From Helcococcus kunzii ATCC 51366 (GTDB lineage Bacteria > Bacillota > Clostridia > Tissierellales > Peptoniphilaceae), in contig NZ_JH601088.1 of the NCBI RefSeq assembly GCF_000245755.1, positions 869,335-933,334 on the forward strand: 64,000 bases of DNA, in the 5' to 3' direction. A program made the position numbers and the translations under genes. Below, in pieces: positions 19,011 through 27,969 of this stretch. The notes under the pieces are model-generated. The model was not told the origin of the DNA. It did no database searches and saw nothing but the letters and a program-made list of their open reading frames with translations. Position 1 is the first letter of the stretch; each line of letters opens with the position of its first letter.

Positions 19011-20017
19011 GATAAAATCTGTCCAGAGAATGCTTCATTTATTTCTAAAATATCTATATCATTTATTAAATCTATATTGTTATTTTCACATAATTCTTTA
19101 ATAGCACATACAGGCCCAATACCCATGTCTATTGCTGGTACACCTACAATAGAATAATCTTTAAAGATGGCCATAATTTCTAATTGATCTGCATTTGCAA
19201 TTTCTCTTGTAGTCATTATCTGAAAACTAGCTCCATCATTTAGTGATGAAGAATTTCCCGCTGTTATAGTACCATTTGATATAAAACAAGGAGTTAATTT
19301 ACTTAATTTTTCTATAGATGTATCATCTCTTATCTGCTCATCTTTATTGAAAATACTTGTATTTCCTTTGTTATCAGCAATCGAAATAGGGACAATTTCT
19401 TGATCTAATCTGCCATTTTTTTGAGCTTGATATGCTCTCATGTGAGAAATATAGGCGAATTTATCTTGATCTTTTCTGGAAATTTTATATTTCTTCACTA
19501 AATTTTCTACTGTAATTCCCATATGAGAAATAGGGGAATTACTTCCAGATAAATTTCTATGTAATAAAATATTAGAATCTAATATTTCAAAGTTTCCAAG
19601 TATGTTATTTTTATATCGAATTTCTGGTGGTAAGAAATAGGGGGCTCTTGAAAGTGATTCTGCACCACCCACAGCAATAAATTTTTTCTTTTTAAAAGTT
19701 AATTCTTGAAATCCTAACACTGCAGCCTGTATACCAGAACCACATACTCTATTTATCGTCATACCGGTACATTGATCTTTAAGACCTAAATTCATAGCAA
19801 TCATTTTTGCAATATTACAAGAATTTTTTAATCCCAGTACATTTCCAATTATCACTTCGTCAATAACATCTTTATTTATCTTTGCTCTTTTTATTGATTC
19901 TTTTAGAGCTATTTCAGCAAGTTTTTCAACTTTAATATTTTTTAAAGCTCCTAAATATTTTCCGATGGCTGTTCTTGCACTAGAGATAAATACAATATCA
20001 TCTTTACATTTTATCAT
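18998..20017 (-). pseudogene. mvaE: Acetyl-CoA acetyltransferase (thiolase) part of mvaE, C-terminally truncated
   Basis: 339 residues of the thiolase that makes acetoacetyl-CoA. The nucleophile Cys is present (INRVCGSGIQAA, about 85-96) and the frame runs to the conserved NEAF motif, then ends ILSCLN-stop. The C-terminal 50-60 residues with the GHP histidine and the CxG cysteine that complete the active site are lost. The stop overlaps the reductase fragment by 13 bases, marking the deletion junction at about 19005-19015. The start is ATG at 20017 after a weak AGG. Judged inactive by missing catalytic residues. Confidence 0.85.
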
Positions 20018-20666
20018 TATAAACCTATTTTATTATATTGTGATAAACGTTTATTGCTAAACAACAAATATTTATTATATTCTAACATAACTACTAAGAA
20101 ATTTAAATAAATACATTTTAACTCTTACAGTTTCACTCATAAAAAGTTCTTGAAAATAATTCTATATAATTATCATAAAAAGTAGACATACAATTACATT
20201 ACTATCCTTTAAAAAATCGCTTAGAATCGATTTTAGAGCGTCATATTTTTAGGATTTTTGTGGAAATTTGGCTTTTTAAGTATTTTATAATTTTAAGTAG
20301 AATTAATAATAAAATAGAGTAAAATTTGTCAAAAAATATAAAAAACATAAATTGAAAATTTTTGTTGATATTAGAAATCAATTAATAGTGATAAAAGATA
20401 AAATGGCAGCAATATAAGATTAAAGTTAAAATGTGATAATAGTAATATATGATAATATGATTCTAGGAGATAAGAAAAAGAATTAATAAGAGAAGCTACA
20501 ACTATAACGAGAAATATAAAAGATATAATGAAAGATAAAAGCAAAATTGAATTTGAGAGTTATAAAGAATAAAGGCCAAAGAACCAAAATATAAGAATAT
20601 CATAAAATAAGTACCGAAAACGTCAAAATTAGGCTATTGATCATATTTCGGATTTAAAAGATATAC

Positions 20667-20696
20667 TTTGTCACAAAATTATTATTTTGTGACAAA
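20667..20696. repeat. Perfect 13-base inverted repeat
   Basis: TTTGTCACAAAAT (20667-20679) and ATTTTGTGACAAA (20684-20696) are exact complements around a 4-base loop. There is no flanking gene within 200 bases. It could be a regulator binding site, an isolated terminator or the relic of a mobile element. Confidence 0.6.
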
Positions 20697-20847
20697 ATTT
20701 ACATTTCAATTTATTGCCTTTTATTTTTATTTCATAGAGACTATATCGCCCTACTTTAAACTTAACAGTGTAAAAATAACTTAAAATTAATTCTTGGTTC
20801 TTTTATTTATATTAATAAGATATTCTCAAACCCCTTTATAACACACA

Positions 20848-20881
20848 TAAAAAAAGAAGCTAGATATAACACCCAACTTCT
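20848..20881 (-). terminator. Weak terminator of the popT gene
   Basis: On the - strand AGAAG (20881-20877) pairs with CTTCT (20859-20855), followed by a run of seven U (20854-20848). The stem is short, with a 17-base loop. It lies 15 bases after the stop codon. Confidence 0.5.
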
Positions 20882-20895
20882 CATTTACATTAATA

Positions 20896-21735
20896 TTATT
20901 TATATTTTTCTTCTAGTTTTGACATCCACCAGCCTAATAATATACCACCTGCTAATGTTGCTACACATAAAGCATATTGTACAAATGCAAATCCTGCATA
21001 GTCTGTAGGTATTATAATTACTGTAGATGCTGCAACTATCCCCACAATAAAATGGAAGAATTTACTATAATGTGTTTTAAATATTTTTTCTATAAATTTT
21101 GATAATAAAATTATAGTTACTATTGCACCTATTCCTATTGGTATAATTACTCCCATATCAAGTGATTTAAATCCGTCTGACATTTTTTGATATAGTCCCA
21201 TGTATAGTATAAAGTTTGATGGACTTAATCCTGGAACAAGTACACCAAGTGAGATCAATGCTCCTGATATAAACCATGTAAAGAAGTTTGCTGGTACACT
21301 TCCTTGGAATAATTGTTGACCAAATACAAGTAAAACAAATCCAAAGATAAATGAAAGTACCATAACGATATAATCTGTTTTATCTCTCCCCTCTTTACCC
21401 GCTTCACTCCATAATGCTGGTGCTGTACCGACAATACAACCAACGAAAAACCATCTAACAATTGTCGCATAGTTTTCTAAAACATATGAAACTCCAAATG
21501 ATAGTAAAACAATACCTGCTAATCCACCTAAACCTACTGGTATAAAAAATTTAACATTTTCTACGAAATTTTTTCTAATATTTGCTAAAAATCCAATTAT
21601 TCTTTCATATAGACCAAAGATCGCAGCTAATGCACCACCACTTACTCCTGGTATGATAAATCCTGATCCAATAAACATCCCCTTCACAAATCTTAGTAAC
21701 CATGATTGTGAGGAATTATTTTCTGTATTTTTCAA
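20896..21735 (-). CDS. DUF368 polyprenyl-phosphate transporter (PopT-type)
   Basis: Integral membrane protein of the DUF368 family, which is now known to return undecaprenyl phosphate across the membrane for reuse in wall synthesis. The signature GFIIPGVSGGALAAIFGLYE is at the N-terminus and a related PGLSPSNFILYMGLY in the second half, as expected for the two inverted halves; about eight hydrophobic helices. The start is probably TTG at 21735, because GGAGG lies five bases before it; the longer frame from 21747 overlaps that site. It stands alone. Its lipid substrate links it to the isoprenoid genes in this window. Confidence 0.85.
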   Translation of the reverse strand: MKNTENNSSQSWLLRFVKGMFIGSGFIIPGVSGGALAAIFGLYERIIGFLANIRKNFVENVKFFIPVGLGGLAGIVLLSFGVSYVLENYATIVRWFFVGCIVGTAPALWSEAGKEGRDKTDYIVMVLSFIFGFVLLVFGQQLFQGSVPANFFTWFISGALISLGVLVPGLSPSNFILYMGLYQKMSDGFKSLDMGVIIPIGIGAIVTIILLSKFIEKIFKTHYSKFFHFIVGIVAASTVIIIPTDYAGFAFVQYALCVATLAGGILLGWWMSKLEEKYK

Positions 21736-21932
21736 TTTAACCTCCAATTAAAGCTTATATTATTTATAAGACTAGATTATTATATCATAACTGAAAAGTA
21801 AAATGGTAAAATATTAGAATATTTTTATTTTTTTATTTTATGTTTATTCTAATGAATGTGCGGAAAATATTAAGCTATTTTAAATTTTTTGATTTCACGA
21901 TATAATATTACTAGTAGTAGAAAGGATATGAC

Positions 21933-22904
21933 ATGGATAAAGACACTCCTGTTTTTTTAACAGATTTTATTAATTATATAAAAACAATTAAGGGTCTATC
22001 TCAAAACACTGTAAATGAATACTATTATGATATCAGATTATATTTAAAATATATGACATATAGATTGAATTTACTTGATTTTGAAGATGGTACTAAAATT
22101 GAGGATATAAATATTAGAAAATTACGTGAACAAGATTTAAAAGGAATAGATATCATAGATTTACATAGCTATATATCTTATCGTGATACAGATAGAGATA
22201 ATAGTACAACTACAAGGGCTAGAAAAATATCAAGTCTTAGAACTTTTTATAAATATCTTAATAATATATCTAAAAAGCTTGATGAAAATCCCACTTTAGA
22301 GCTTGAAACACCAAAGACAAAGAAGAGAAATCCTATTTATCTTACTTTAGATGAGTCAAAAAAATTATTAAATACTATAAGTAAAGAAAAAAATATATTT
22401 TTAAGATATAGAGATTTTTCCATTGTTTTAATTTTTTTAACTACAGGATTGAGATTATCAGAATTATCAAGTATGAATTTAGATAGTATAAATGATATGG
22501 AATTTTCTGTCATTGGTAAAGGTGATAAGGAAAGACATGTATACATGACTGAGGCATGTAAATACGCCGTGGATGCTTATCTTGATGTTAGACCTGATGT
22601 AGAGGATGAAAAAGCCTTATTTTTAAGTAATAGAAAACAACGAATGAGTAATAGAGCTATACAGCATATGATTGATAAGTATTTAGCTCTTGCAGGTTTT
22701 GATACTACAAGATATTCAACACATAAATTAAGGCATACTGCTGCTACATTAATGTATCGTGAAGGTGTTGATATCAGGACACTACAAAAGGTGTTGGGAC
22801 ACACATCAGTAGCGACTACACAAATATATACTCATGTAGTCGATGATAGTGTAAAAAAGGCTATTGATGTTAATCCACTAAATGATATTAAAATGGATGA
22901 CTAA
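21933..22904 (+). CDS. Tyrosine recombinase, XerC/XerD type
   Basis: 323 residues with an N-terminal SAM-like core-binding domain (about 8-115) and a C-terminal catalytic domain. The catalytic set is complete: Arg in TTGLRLSEL (about 173), His/Arg in THKLRHTAAT (about 264-267), His in LGHTS (about 290) and Tyr in TTQIYTH (about 299). Size and lack of nearby phage genes favour the chromosome-dimer resolvase role at dif rather than a phage integrase, but this is not certain. AAAGGAT precedes the ATG. Its last four bases overlap the end of the convergent lexA gene. Confidence 0.9.
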   Translation: MDKDTPVFLTDFINYIKTIKGLSQNTVNEYYYDIRLYLKYMTYRLNLLDFEDGTKIEDINIRKLREQDLKGIDIIDLHSYISYRDTDRDNSTTTRARKISSLRTFYKYLNNISKKLDENPTLELETPKTKKRNPIYLTLDESKKLLNTISKEKNIFLRYRDFSIVLIFLTTGLRLSELSSMNLDSINDMEFSVIGKGDKERHVYMTEACKYAVDAYLDVRPDVEDEKALFLSNRKQRMSNRAIQHMIDKYLALAGFDTTRYSTHKLRHTAATLMYREGVDIRTLQKVLGHTSVATTQIYTHVVDDSVKKAIDVNPLNDIKMDD

Positions 22905-23512
22905 ACATTTTCTCTAAATAGTGATATAACTTTTCCAAGTATTGTTAAATTGTCAGGTATAATTGGTTTCATTGTAGAGTTTTCAGGAACTAACATTACC
23001 TGACCATTTTTATTATATAATCTTTTACAGGTAGCTTCATCATCGATTAGAGCTATTACAATTTCACCATGTTCAGCTGCATTAGTTTTCTTAACTAATA
23101 CCTTATCTCCATCAAGTATACCAGCTTCAATCATAGATTCACCACTTATCTCAAGCATAAACAATTCTCCTTGTTTAGAGTAATAGCTTGGTATAGGAAA
23201 ATAAAATTCAATATTTTCTATTGCTGTGATAGGCTGTCCGGCAGATACTTTACCAACTATCGGTACATCAATTGTTTCTTCTTGATTTCTAGTTGAACCA
23301 TATAAATCTTTTACTATTTCAATTGATCTACTTGTTTGACTACCTCTTTTTATATAACCATATTTTTCTAATTTATTTAAATCTCCATTTGCAGTTGAAG
23401 TTGACTTTATACCTACACCAGCACATATATCTCTAACTGAAGGTGGGAATTGATTTTTGCTGATATAGTCTATTAAAAACTCTAGTACTTTTTCTTGTCG
23501 TTCATTTAACAT
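22901..23512 (-). CDS. lexA: SOS repressor LexA
   Basis: 203 residues. The N-terminal winged helix (about 1-65; FPPSVRDICAGVGIKSTSTA recognition region) is followed by a self-cleavage domain. The scissile bond reads VSAG (Ala91-Gly92) instead of the commoner VAAG; catalytic Ser126 (SGESM) and Lys163 (CKRLY) are present. On RecA activation it cuts itself and releases SOS genes. AGGAGG precedes the ATG. Divergent from yneA with three LexA boxes between them, so it represses itself and yneA. Confidence 0.95.
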   Translation of the reverse strand: MLNERQEKVLEFLIDYISKNQFPPSVRDICAGVGIKSTSTANGDLNKLEKYGYIKRGSQTSRSIEIVKDLYGSTRNQEETIDVPIVGKVSAGQPITAIENIEFYFPIPSYYSKQGELFMLEISGESMIEAGILDGDKVLVKKTNAAEHGEIVIALIDDEATCKRLYNKNGQVMLVPENSTMKPIIPDNLTILGKVISLFRENV

Positions 23513-23535
23513 TTTTACCTCCTCTGTTTAATCAA

Positions 23536-23628
23536 ATTATATCAAATTTAAAAAATAAAAACAAATGTTCTTTTTCTCTTGACATAGAACAGATGTTCTG
23601 ATATATTATAGCTAAAGAACATTTGTTT
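23536..23628. promoter_or_regulatory. Divergent lexA/yneA control region with three SOS boxes
   Basis: GAACAGATGTTC (23587-23598) is a perfect Gram-positive SOS box lying between the yneA -35 TTGACA (23579-23584) and -10 TATATT (23602-23607), 17-base spacer. AAACAAATGTTC (23559-23570) covers the lexA -35; its -10 TATAAT is on the - strand at 23541-23536, spacer 17. GAACATTTGTTT (23617-23628) lies downstream of the yneA -10. The outer two boxes each deviate by one base from the GAAC-N4-GTTC consensus. Confidence 0.9.
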
Positions 23629-23640
23629 GAGAGGTGAAAA

Positions 23641-23934
23641 ATGAAATTCAGAGTTAAAGATCAAAAAAAATTTAATAGATTTATAATTTTAAGTGCTTTA
23701 TTAGTTATATTATTTACACTATTCTTTACAACTATGGGCTCTCACCCATTTGTAGAAGGAAAATCAGAAGAAAAAACTATTACTGTTGATTACGGTGATA
23801 CTTTATGGGATATCGCAAAAAATGTTGATTCAGATAGAGATCTTAGAGAAATAATTTATGAGATTAAAGAGTTAAACAATATCGATGAATCAGATATTTA
23901 TCCTGGAGATCAAATTAAAGTTCCAACATACTAA
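23641..23934 (+). CDS. yneA: YneA-like SOS cell-division inhibitor (LysM)
   Basis: 97 residues: a short basic N-terminus, one membrane helix (about 14-32), then an extracellular LysM domain (about 47-96; VDYGDTLWDIAK, YPGDQIKVP). This layout and the divergent position against lexA match YneA, the SOS-induced inhibitor of division in Bacillus. AGAGGTG precedes the ATG. The promoter is directly overlapped by LexA boxes, so it should be induced by DNA damage. Family and context are clear; the division-blocking activity is inferred. Confidence 0.9.
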   Translation: MKFRVKDQKKFNRFIILSALLVILFTLFFTTMGSHPFVEGKSEEKTITVDYGDTLWDIAKNVDSDRDLREIIYEIKELNNIDESDIYPGDQIKVPTY

Positions 23935-23941
23935 TTTTTAA

Positions 23942-23985
23942 ATAATTACCTCTAATATATGTTAATATATATTAGAGGTAATTAT
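23942..23985 (+). promoter_or_regulatory. Perfect 19-base inverted repeat over the lipid-kinase start
   Basis: ATAATTACCTCTAATATAT (23942-23960) and ATATATTAGAGGTAATTAT (23967-23985) are exact complements with a 6-base loop. The right arm contains the AGAGG ribosome site and ends in the AT of the start codon at 23984. As RNA the stem would hide the site completely; it lacks a following T-run, so it is not an ordinary terminator of yneA. Confidence 0.8.
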
Positions 23986-24928
23986 GCATTTAACGGAATT
24001 TAAAAAGATACTTATTATAATAAGTACAAAGAGTAATAACTATAAAAAAATTGAAAACAAAATATCTAAAAAATTTAATGACATATTTAAAAATAATATC
24101 AATAAAAGATTTGAAATAATATTATCTAAGGATAAATACAGCATTAGTAATGAATCAAAAAAATTTGCGGAAAATAATAATAGTGAACAATCTTTATTAA
24201 TAATAGTCGGTGGAGACGGTTCTATAAGCGAAGCAGTAAATCAAGTATATCATACAAATATTAATTTCTCTTTTTTACCTAATGGTACAGGTAATGATTT
24301 TTCTAAAACTGTCTACGGTAAATTAAAATTTGATGAAATACTAGATAATATTGAAAATATAAAAATTGAAAAAATAGATTTATTAAAAATAAACGAAAAA
24401 GTTTCTATAAATGTTGCATCATTTGGTTATGAAAGCATCGTTTTAAAAAAATCATTACAAATAAAAGAAAATTTTCCCGCTTTAGGTAGTTTATCATTTA
24501 TGTTAGGCGTCATATTTACATTAAATAAAATCCAAAAATACAATTTTGAATATGAACTTATTATGGATAATGGTGAAATAGTACAAGGCGAAAAAGAATA
24601 TATGCTAACAGCTATATGCAATGGAAAATACTATGGTGGTGGATTTAACCCTGCCCCATACGCTTCTATAACAGATGGTATAGCAGATGTTAATGCAGTA
24701 GAGTATGTAAGTATATCTAAATTATTAAGAGTAATCTCTTTATATAAAGATCATAGACATCTTTCAGTTAAAGAAAGTAGAAACTATAAAGTTATTTCGG
24801 GTAAATACAAGAGAAAAGATAACTCAACATTTATCGGAAATATTGACGGAAATATTGAAGAATTTAAGGAAGTCAATTTTAAGATTTTACCTGAACAATT
24901 AAATTTGGGGATTTTTAAGTTCAAATAA
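23984..24928 (+). CDS. Diacylglycerol/lipid kinase family protein
   Basis: 314 residues of the DgkB/YegS lipid kinase family, which phosphorylates diacylglycerol or a similar lipid at the membrane face. The nucleotide-binding motif GGDGSISEAVNQ is at 76-87 and PNGTGNDFS at 99-107; the C-terminal beta-sandwich includes NGKYYGGGFNPAP and GNIDGN. The start codon is at the edge of a perfect inverted repeat, which suggests strong translational or operator control. A start-less coding scrap follows the stop and overlaps it. The exact lipid is not evident. Confidence 0.88.
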   Translation: MHLTEFKKILIIISTKSNNYKKIENKISKKFNDIFKNNINKRFEIILSKDKYSISNESKKFAENNNSEQSLLIIVGGDGSISEAVNQVYHTNINFSFLPNGTGNDFSKTVYGKLKFDEILDNIENIKIEKIDLLKINEKVSINVASFGYESIVLKKSLQIKENFPALGSLSFMLGVIFTLNKIQKYNFEYELIMDNGEIVQGEKEYMLTAICNGKYYGGGFNPAPYASITDGIADVNAVEYVSISKLLRVISLYKDHRHLSVKESRNYKVISGKYKRKDNSTFIGNIDGNIEEFKEVNFKILPEQLNLGIFKFK

Positions 24929-25112
24929 TGATTACTTTCTATTTTTAAAAGAATATAAAAATAACTACTACATAGTTGGAGCTTTTCAAGGAAGATTTAT
25001 AGTAAAAGAAAATTATGTATTTCAACAAACTTCTGAAAATATAAAATTAGAAGATTATTCACCAATGGATTATAACGATTTTAAAAATCTTATTATTTCA
25101 AATTTAAAATAA
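24918..25112 (+). pseudogene. Start-less 3' fragment of an unidentified gene
   Basis: From about 24918 to the TAA at 25110-25112 one frame reads a well-formed protein tail (contains DYFLFLKEYKNNYYIVGAFQ and MDYNDFKNLIISNLK). It overlaps the last codons of the lipid kinase in another frame and has no ATG/GTG/TTG with a ribosome site before it; the frame opens only at 24903. It looks like the C-terminal 60-odd residues of a lost small secreted or lipoprotein-type gene. I cannot name the family. Confidence 0.5.
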
Positions 25113-25120
25113 TTTAACAA

Positions 25121-25162
25121 AAATCTGCTTTGAATTAATTAAATTTTTTTCAAAGCAGATTT
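25121..25162. terminator. Bidirectional terminator between lipid kinase and miaA
   Basis: AAATCTGCTTTG (25121-25132) and CAAAGCAGATTT (25151-25162) are perfect 12-base complements around an 18-base AT loop. It serves the convergent + strand genes and the - strand mutS-mutL-miaA unit. Confidence 0.85.
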
Positions 25163-25168
25163 ATTAAT

Positions 25169-26080
25169 TTAGTCATTTACAGAACTAAGAATATATTTTA
25201 TCATTTTATTTTCATTATATTTAGATACATCCAGCCATTGAGAGTATTCATTTCTTCTAAACCAAGTAAGTTGTCTTTTAGCATAATGCCTAGAGTTTTG
25301 TTTTAATTTATCTATCATTTCTTCATAAGTGTATTCATTATTTAAATATGAAATGACTTCTCTATACCCTATTGCTTTCATGGATTGAGAGTTTGGATCT
25401 ACTCCGTCTTCCAATAGAGATTTCACCTCATCTATAAGACCACTTTCTATCATTATATCAACACGCTTGTTTATTCTATCATAGATTATTTTTCTATCAT
25501 TTGTTAAAACAAATAAATGATAGTTAATATCTTTAATAGATTTCTCCCTATCATAATTGATAAGTTTACCTGATTTTTCAAATACTTCTATAGCACGAAT
25601 TAATTTCTTTTTATCTTTAATATTTAAATGTGAATAATTTTCATAGTTAATACTATATACTTTATCTAATAAAGTTTGAGGATTTTTAGAATACTCTTCT
25701 TCTAATTTTTTCCTTAATTCATAATCAGGTTTTACATTGATAAAGTCATAATCATAGATAAGAGAATCTAAATATAATCCTGTTCCACCAACAATAACTG
25801 GAATCTTATTATTTTTTAACATTTCTTCAATTATTCTGTAAGCGGATTTTTGAAAATCATGCACAGAATAGTTTTCATCAGGTTCTATTATATCAATTAG
25901 ATGATGTTTTATACCATCCATTTCGCTATCTTTAATCTTTGCCGTTCCAATATCCATATGTTTATATATTTGCATCGAGTCAGCTGAGATTATTTCAGTA
26001 TTTAATTGTTTTGCAATTTGAATGGACAAACTTGTTTTTCCAACAGCTGTAGGTCCGGAAATTATTATTACATCATTCAT
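25169..26080 (-). CDS. miaA: tRNA dimethylallyltransferase
   Basis: Transfers a dimethylallyl group from DMAPP to A37 of tRNAs that read U-starting codons. 303 residues with P-loop GPTAVGKTSL (9-18), ISADSMQIYKHMDIGTAK, and the family landmarks VGGTGLYLDSL and RRNEYSQWL near the C-terminus. Its start codon overlaps the mutL stop by one base (TAATG), so translation is coupled. It uses DMAPP, which makes the loss of mevalonate genes elsewhere in the window noteworthy. Confidence 0.96.
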   Translation of the reverse strand: MNDVIIISGPTAVGKTSLSIQIAKQLNTEIISADSMQIYKHMDIGTAKIKDSEMDGIKHHLIDIIEPDENYSVHDFQKSAYRIIEEMLKNNKIPVIVGGTGLYLDSLIYDYDFINVKPDYELRKKLEEEYSKNPQTLLDKVYSINYENYSHLNIKDKKKLIRAIEVFEKSGKLINYDREKSIKDINYHLFVLTNDRKIIYDRINKRVDIMIESGLIDEVKSLLEDGVDPNSQSMKAIGYREVISYLNNEYTYEEMIDKLKQNSRHYAKRQLTWFRRNEYSQWLDVSKYNENKMIKYILSSVND

Positions 26081-27969
26081 TATTTTAATAACCTCATAAA
26101 TACATCATAATCTATATTGAAAATAATTGGATTTCCATGTGGTGAAGTATTTGGATTAGTTGTTTTTAGTAATTCTTTATATAAAGTTTCGGATTCAATT
26201 TCTGATAAATTTGTGTTTTTATTTATTGAAAGTGATAATGTCTTTCTGAGTAAGTATTCTTTTGTTTTATCAGAATTTTTATTAGATATTTCATCAAACA
26301 ATTCTAAAAAGTAGGTTTTATCCCCAGGCTTATCTAAGAAATATGGAACTTGTCTTATGATAATTGCATTATTTGAGAATAAATCTATTTCATAACCTAT
26401 AGATTCAAAACTCTCTTTATTTTGTTCGAAAATATCTAGTTCTTTCTTTGTAAGATTTATTATTATAGGTTCTAATAATTTTTGCGATACTATATTTTCT
26501 TTCTTCATTTCCCTATCAAATAATATTCTCTCATTTGCTCTCACAATATCTACAAATACTAATTTTTTTTCAGAATTATTTTCAAATAAAATATACTTAT
26601 TAAATAATATAGTCTTGAAGATTAATTTTTCATCAATAAATTTTATTTGTTCTTTATCATTTTTTTCATTTAAATCTGAAACTTCTTCTTGTTTTAGATT
26701 TTCAAAATCATAGGTAGTATCATTTACAATATAAGGTTTATTTTCGTTTTTAACACAATTAATTTTTTCATCGCTAAGTTTATCGTCTATTTCTCTAAAA
26801 TCGATTATAGGCGAATTTGTTGCGTCTGAAGTAGTATTATCTTTATCGACTACTTTAGAATCATCTGTTTTTGGCTGACTATCATTTTTAAATATATCTA
26901 GTATATTTTTGTAGCCATCACCATGGTTTAATTCATAAAAACGCACTTTATTATCTTTTTCTTTTAAAGAAATATTTTTATTTTCATCACTTAAATACAG
27001 TAATTCTGTGATTTTCTTATTTAATAAATCAAACAATTGCTCTGAAAATGAAAATTTAATTTTTTGTTTATTTGGGTGAATATTGATATCTATAAGGTCA
27101 GGACTAACCTCTATTTTAATATCAAATAGTGGAAATCTTCCCGCTGGAATTAAATTGTTATATGCATTTTCAATCGCTTCAACAATTTGTTCATTTTCAA
27201 TATATCTACCATTCACATAAATAAATTGCATTGATCTATTTCCTTTATAAAATTTATTATTAGAAATAGTGCCATCTATTTTGTAATTATCTGATTTTAT
27301 ATCTAATTCTATTGAATTTTTCACAAAATCCCTGCCAAATAGAGTTTCATAATTAGATTTTTTTGAATCTTCTGCTATAGTCCTAAACATCTCTCTATTA
27401 TCTTTTATATAAGTAAAAGATATCTCTGGATGTCCAATGGCAAAAGAATACATCAAATTTGTTATCTTATTTGCTTCAGTAATATCTGAGGCAAGAAATT
27501 TTTTTCTTGCTGGTAAATAATTAAATATATCAAATATCTCAATAATTGTACCTGTGTTCATACCGACACTTTCAGTTGAAATTAATTTATTATTGTCATA
27601 TTTTACCATAGTACCAACTACATCTTTTTCAGTTTTAGTTCTCATAGTTAGTCTAGATACTGAAACAATTGATGCTAAAGCTTCACCTCTAAAACCCATA
27701 GAGTAAATTTTATAAAGATCTTCAAATGATTCAATTTTTGATGTAGCGTGTCTTTTAAAAGCAAGCTCAATATCATCCTTATCTATTCCATGTCCATTGT
27801 CACTGACTTTAATGTATGATTTACCACCATTATTTATTTCAACGACAATATTTGTTGAGCCTGCATCAATTGAATTTTCAACTAATTCTTTAACAACTGA
27901 AGCAGGTCTTTCTACAACTTCACCAGCAGCAATTTTTTGAATTGTATCTTCACTTAATACTTTAATCAT
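26080..27969 (-). CDS. mutL: DNA mismatch repair protein MutL, endonuclease motifs degenerate
   Basis: 629 residues. The GHKL ATPase half (about 1-330) is intact: ENSIDAG, VSDNGHGI, GFRGEAL and the ATSKIE loop. A variable acidic linker follows, then a C-terminal dimer domain (about 430-629). In MutL proteins that nick DNA this domain carries DQHA-x2-E-x4-E, ACxxAxK and CPHGRP. Here the matching places read DIVRANERILFD, LSLSIN and SPHGNP, so the metal ligands are missing. It is expected to act as a matchmaker without nicking activity. It overlaps mutS by 8 bases. Confidence 0.93.
   Translation of the reverse strand: MIKVLSEDTIQKIAAGEVVERPASVVKELVENSIDAGSTNIVVEINNGGKSYIKVSDNGHGIDKDDIELAFKRHATSKIESFEDLYKIYSMGFRGEALASIVSVSRLTMRTKTEKDVVGTMVKYDNNKLISTESVGMNTGTIIEIFDIFNYLPARKKFLASDITEANKITNLMYSFAIGHPEISFTYIKDNREMFRTIAEDSKKSNYETLFGRDFVKNSIELDIKSDNYKIDGTISNNKFYKGNRSMQFIYVNGRYIENEQIVEAIENAYNNLIPAGRFPLFDIKIEVSPDLIDINIHPNKQKIKFSFSEQLFDLLNKKITELLYLSDENKNISLKEKDNKVRFYELNHGDGYKNILDIFKNDSQPKTDDSKVVDKDNTTSDATNSPIIDFREIDDKLSDEKINCVKNENKPYIVNDTTYDFENLKQEEVSDLNEKNDKEQIKFIDEKLIFKTILFNKYILFENNSEKKLVFVDIVRANERILFDREMKKENIVSQKLLEPIIINLTKKELDIFEQNKESFESIGYEIDLFSNNAIIIRQVPYFLDKPGDKTYFLELFDEISNKNSDKTKEYLLRKTLSLSINKNTNLSEIESETLYKELLKTTNPNTSPHGNPIIFNIDYDVFMRLLK

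Larger units (their letters stand above)
20018..20895. other. Gene-free interval upstream of mvaE
   Basis: About 880 bases with no intact gene. It contains a 12-base palindrome ATAAACGTTTAT (20043-20054) just upstream of mvaE, and a start-less open scrap at about 20474-20572 (contains ELIREATTITRNIKDIMKDK) of unknown origin. A strong inverted repeat lies at 20667-20696 and a terminator near the right end. The high AT content and broken frames suggest decaying DNA. Confidence 0.4.
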
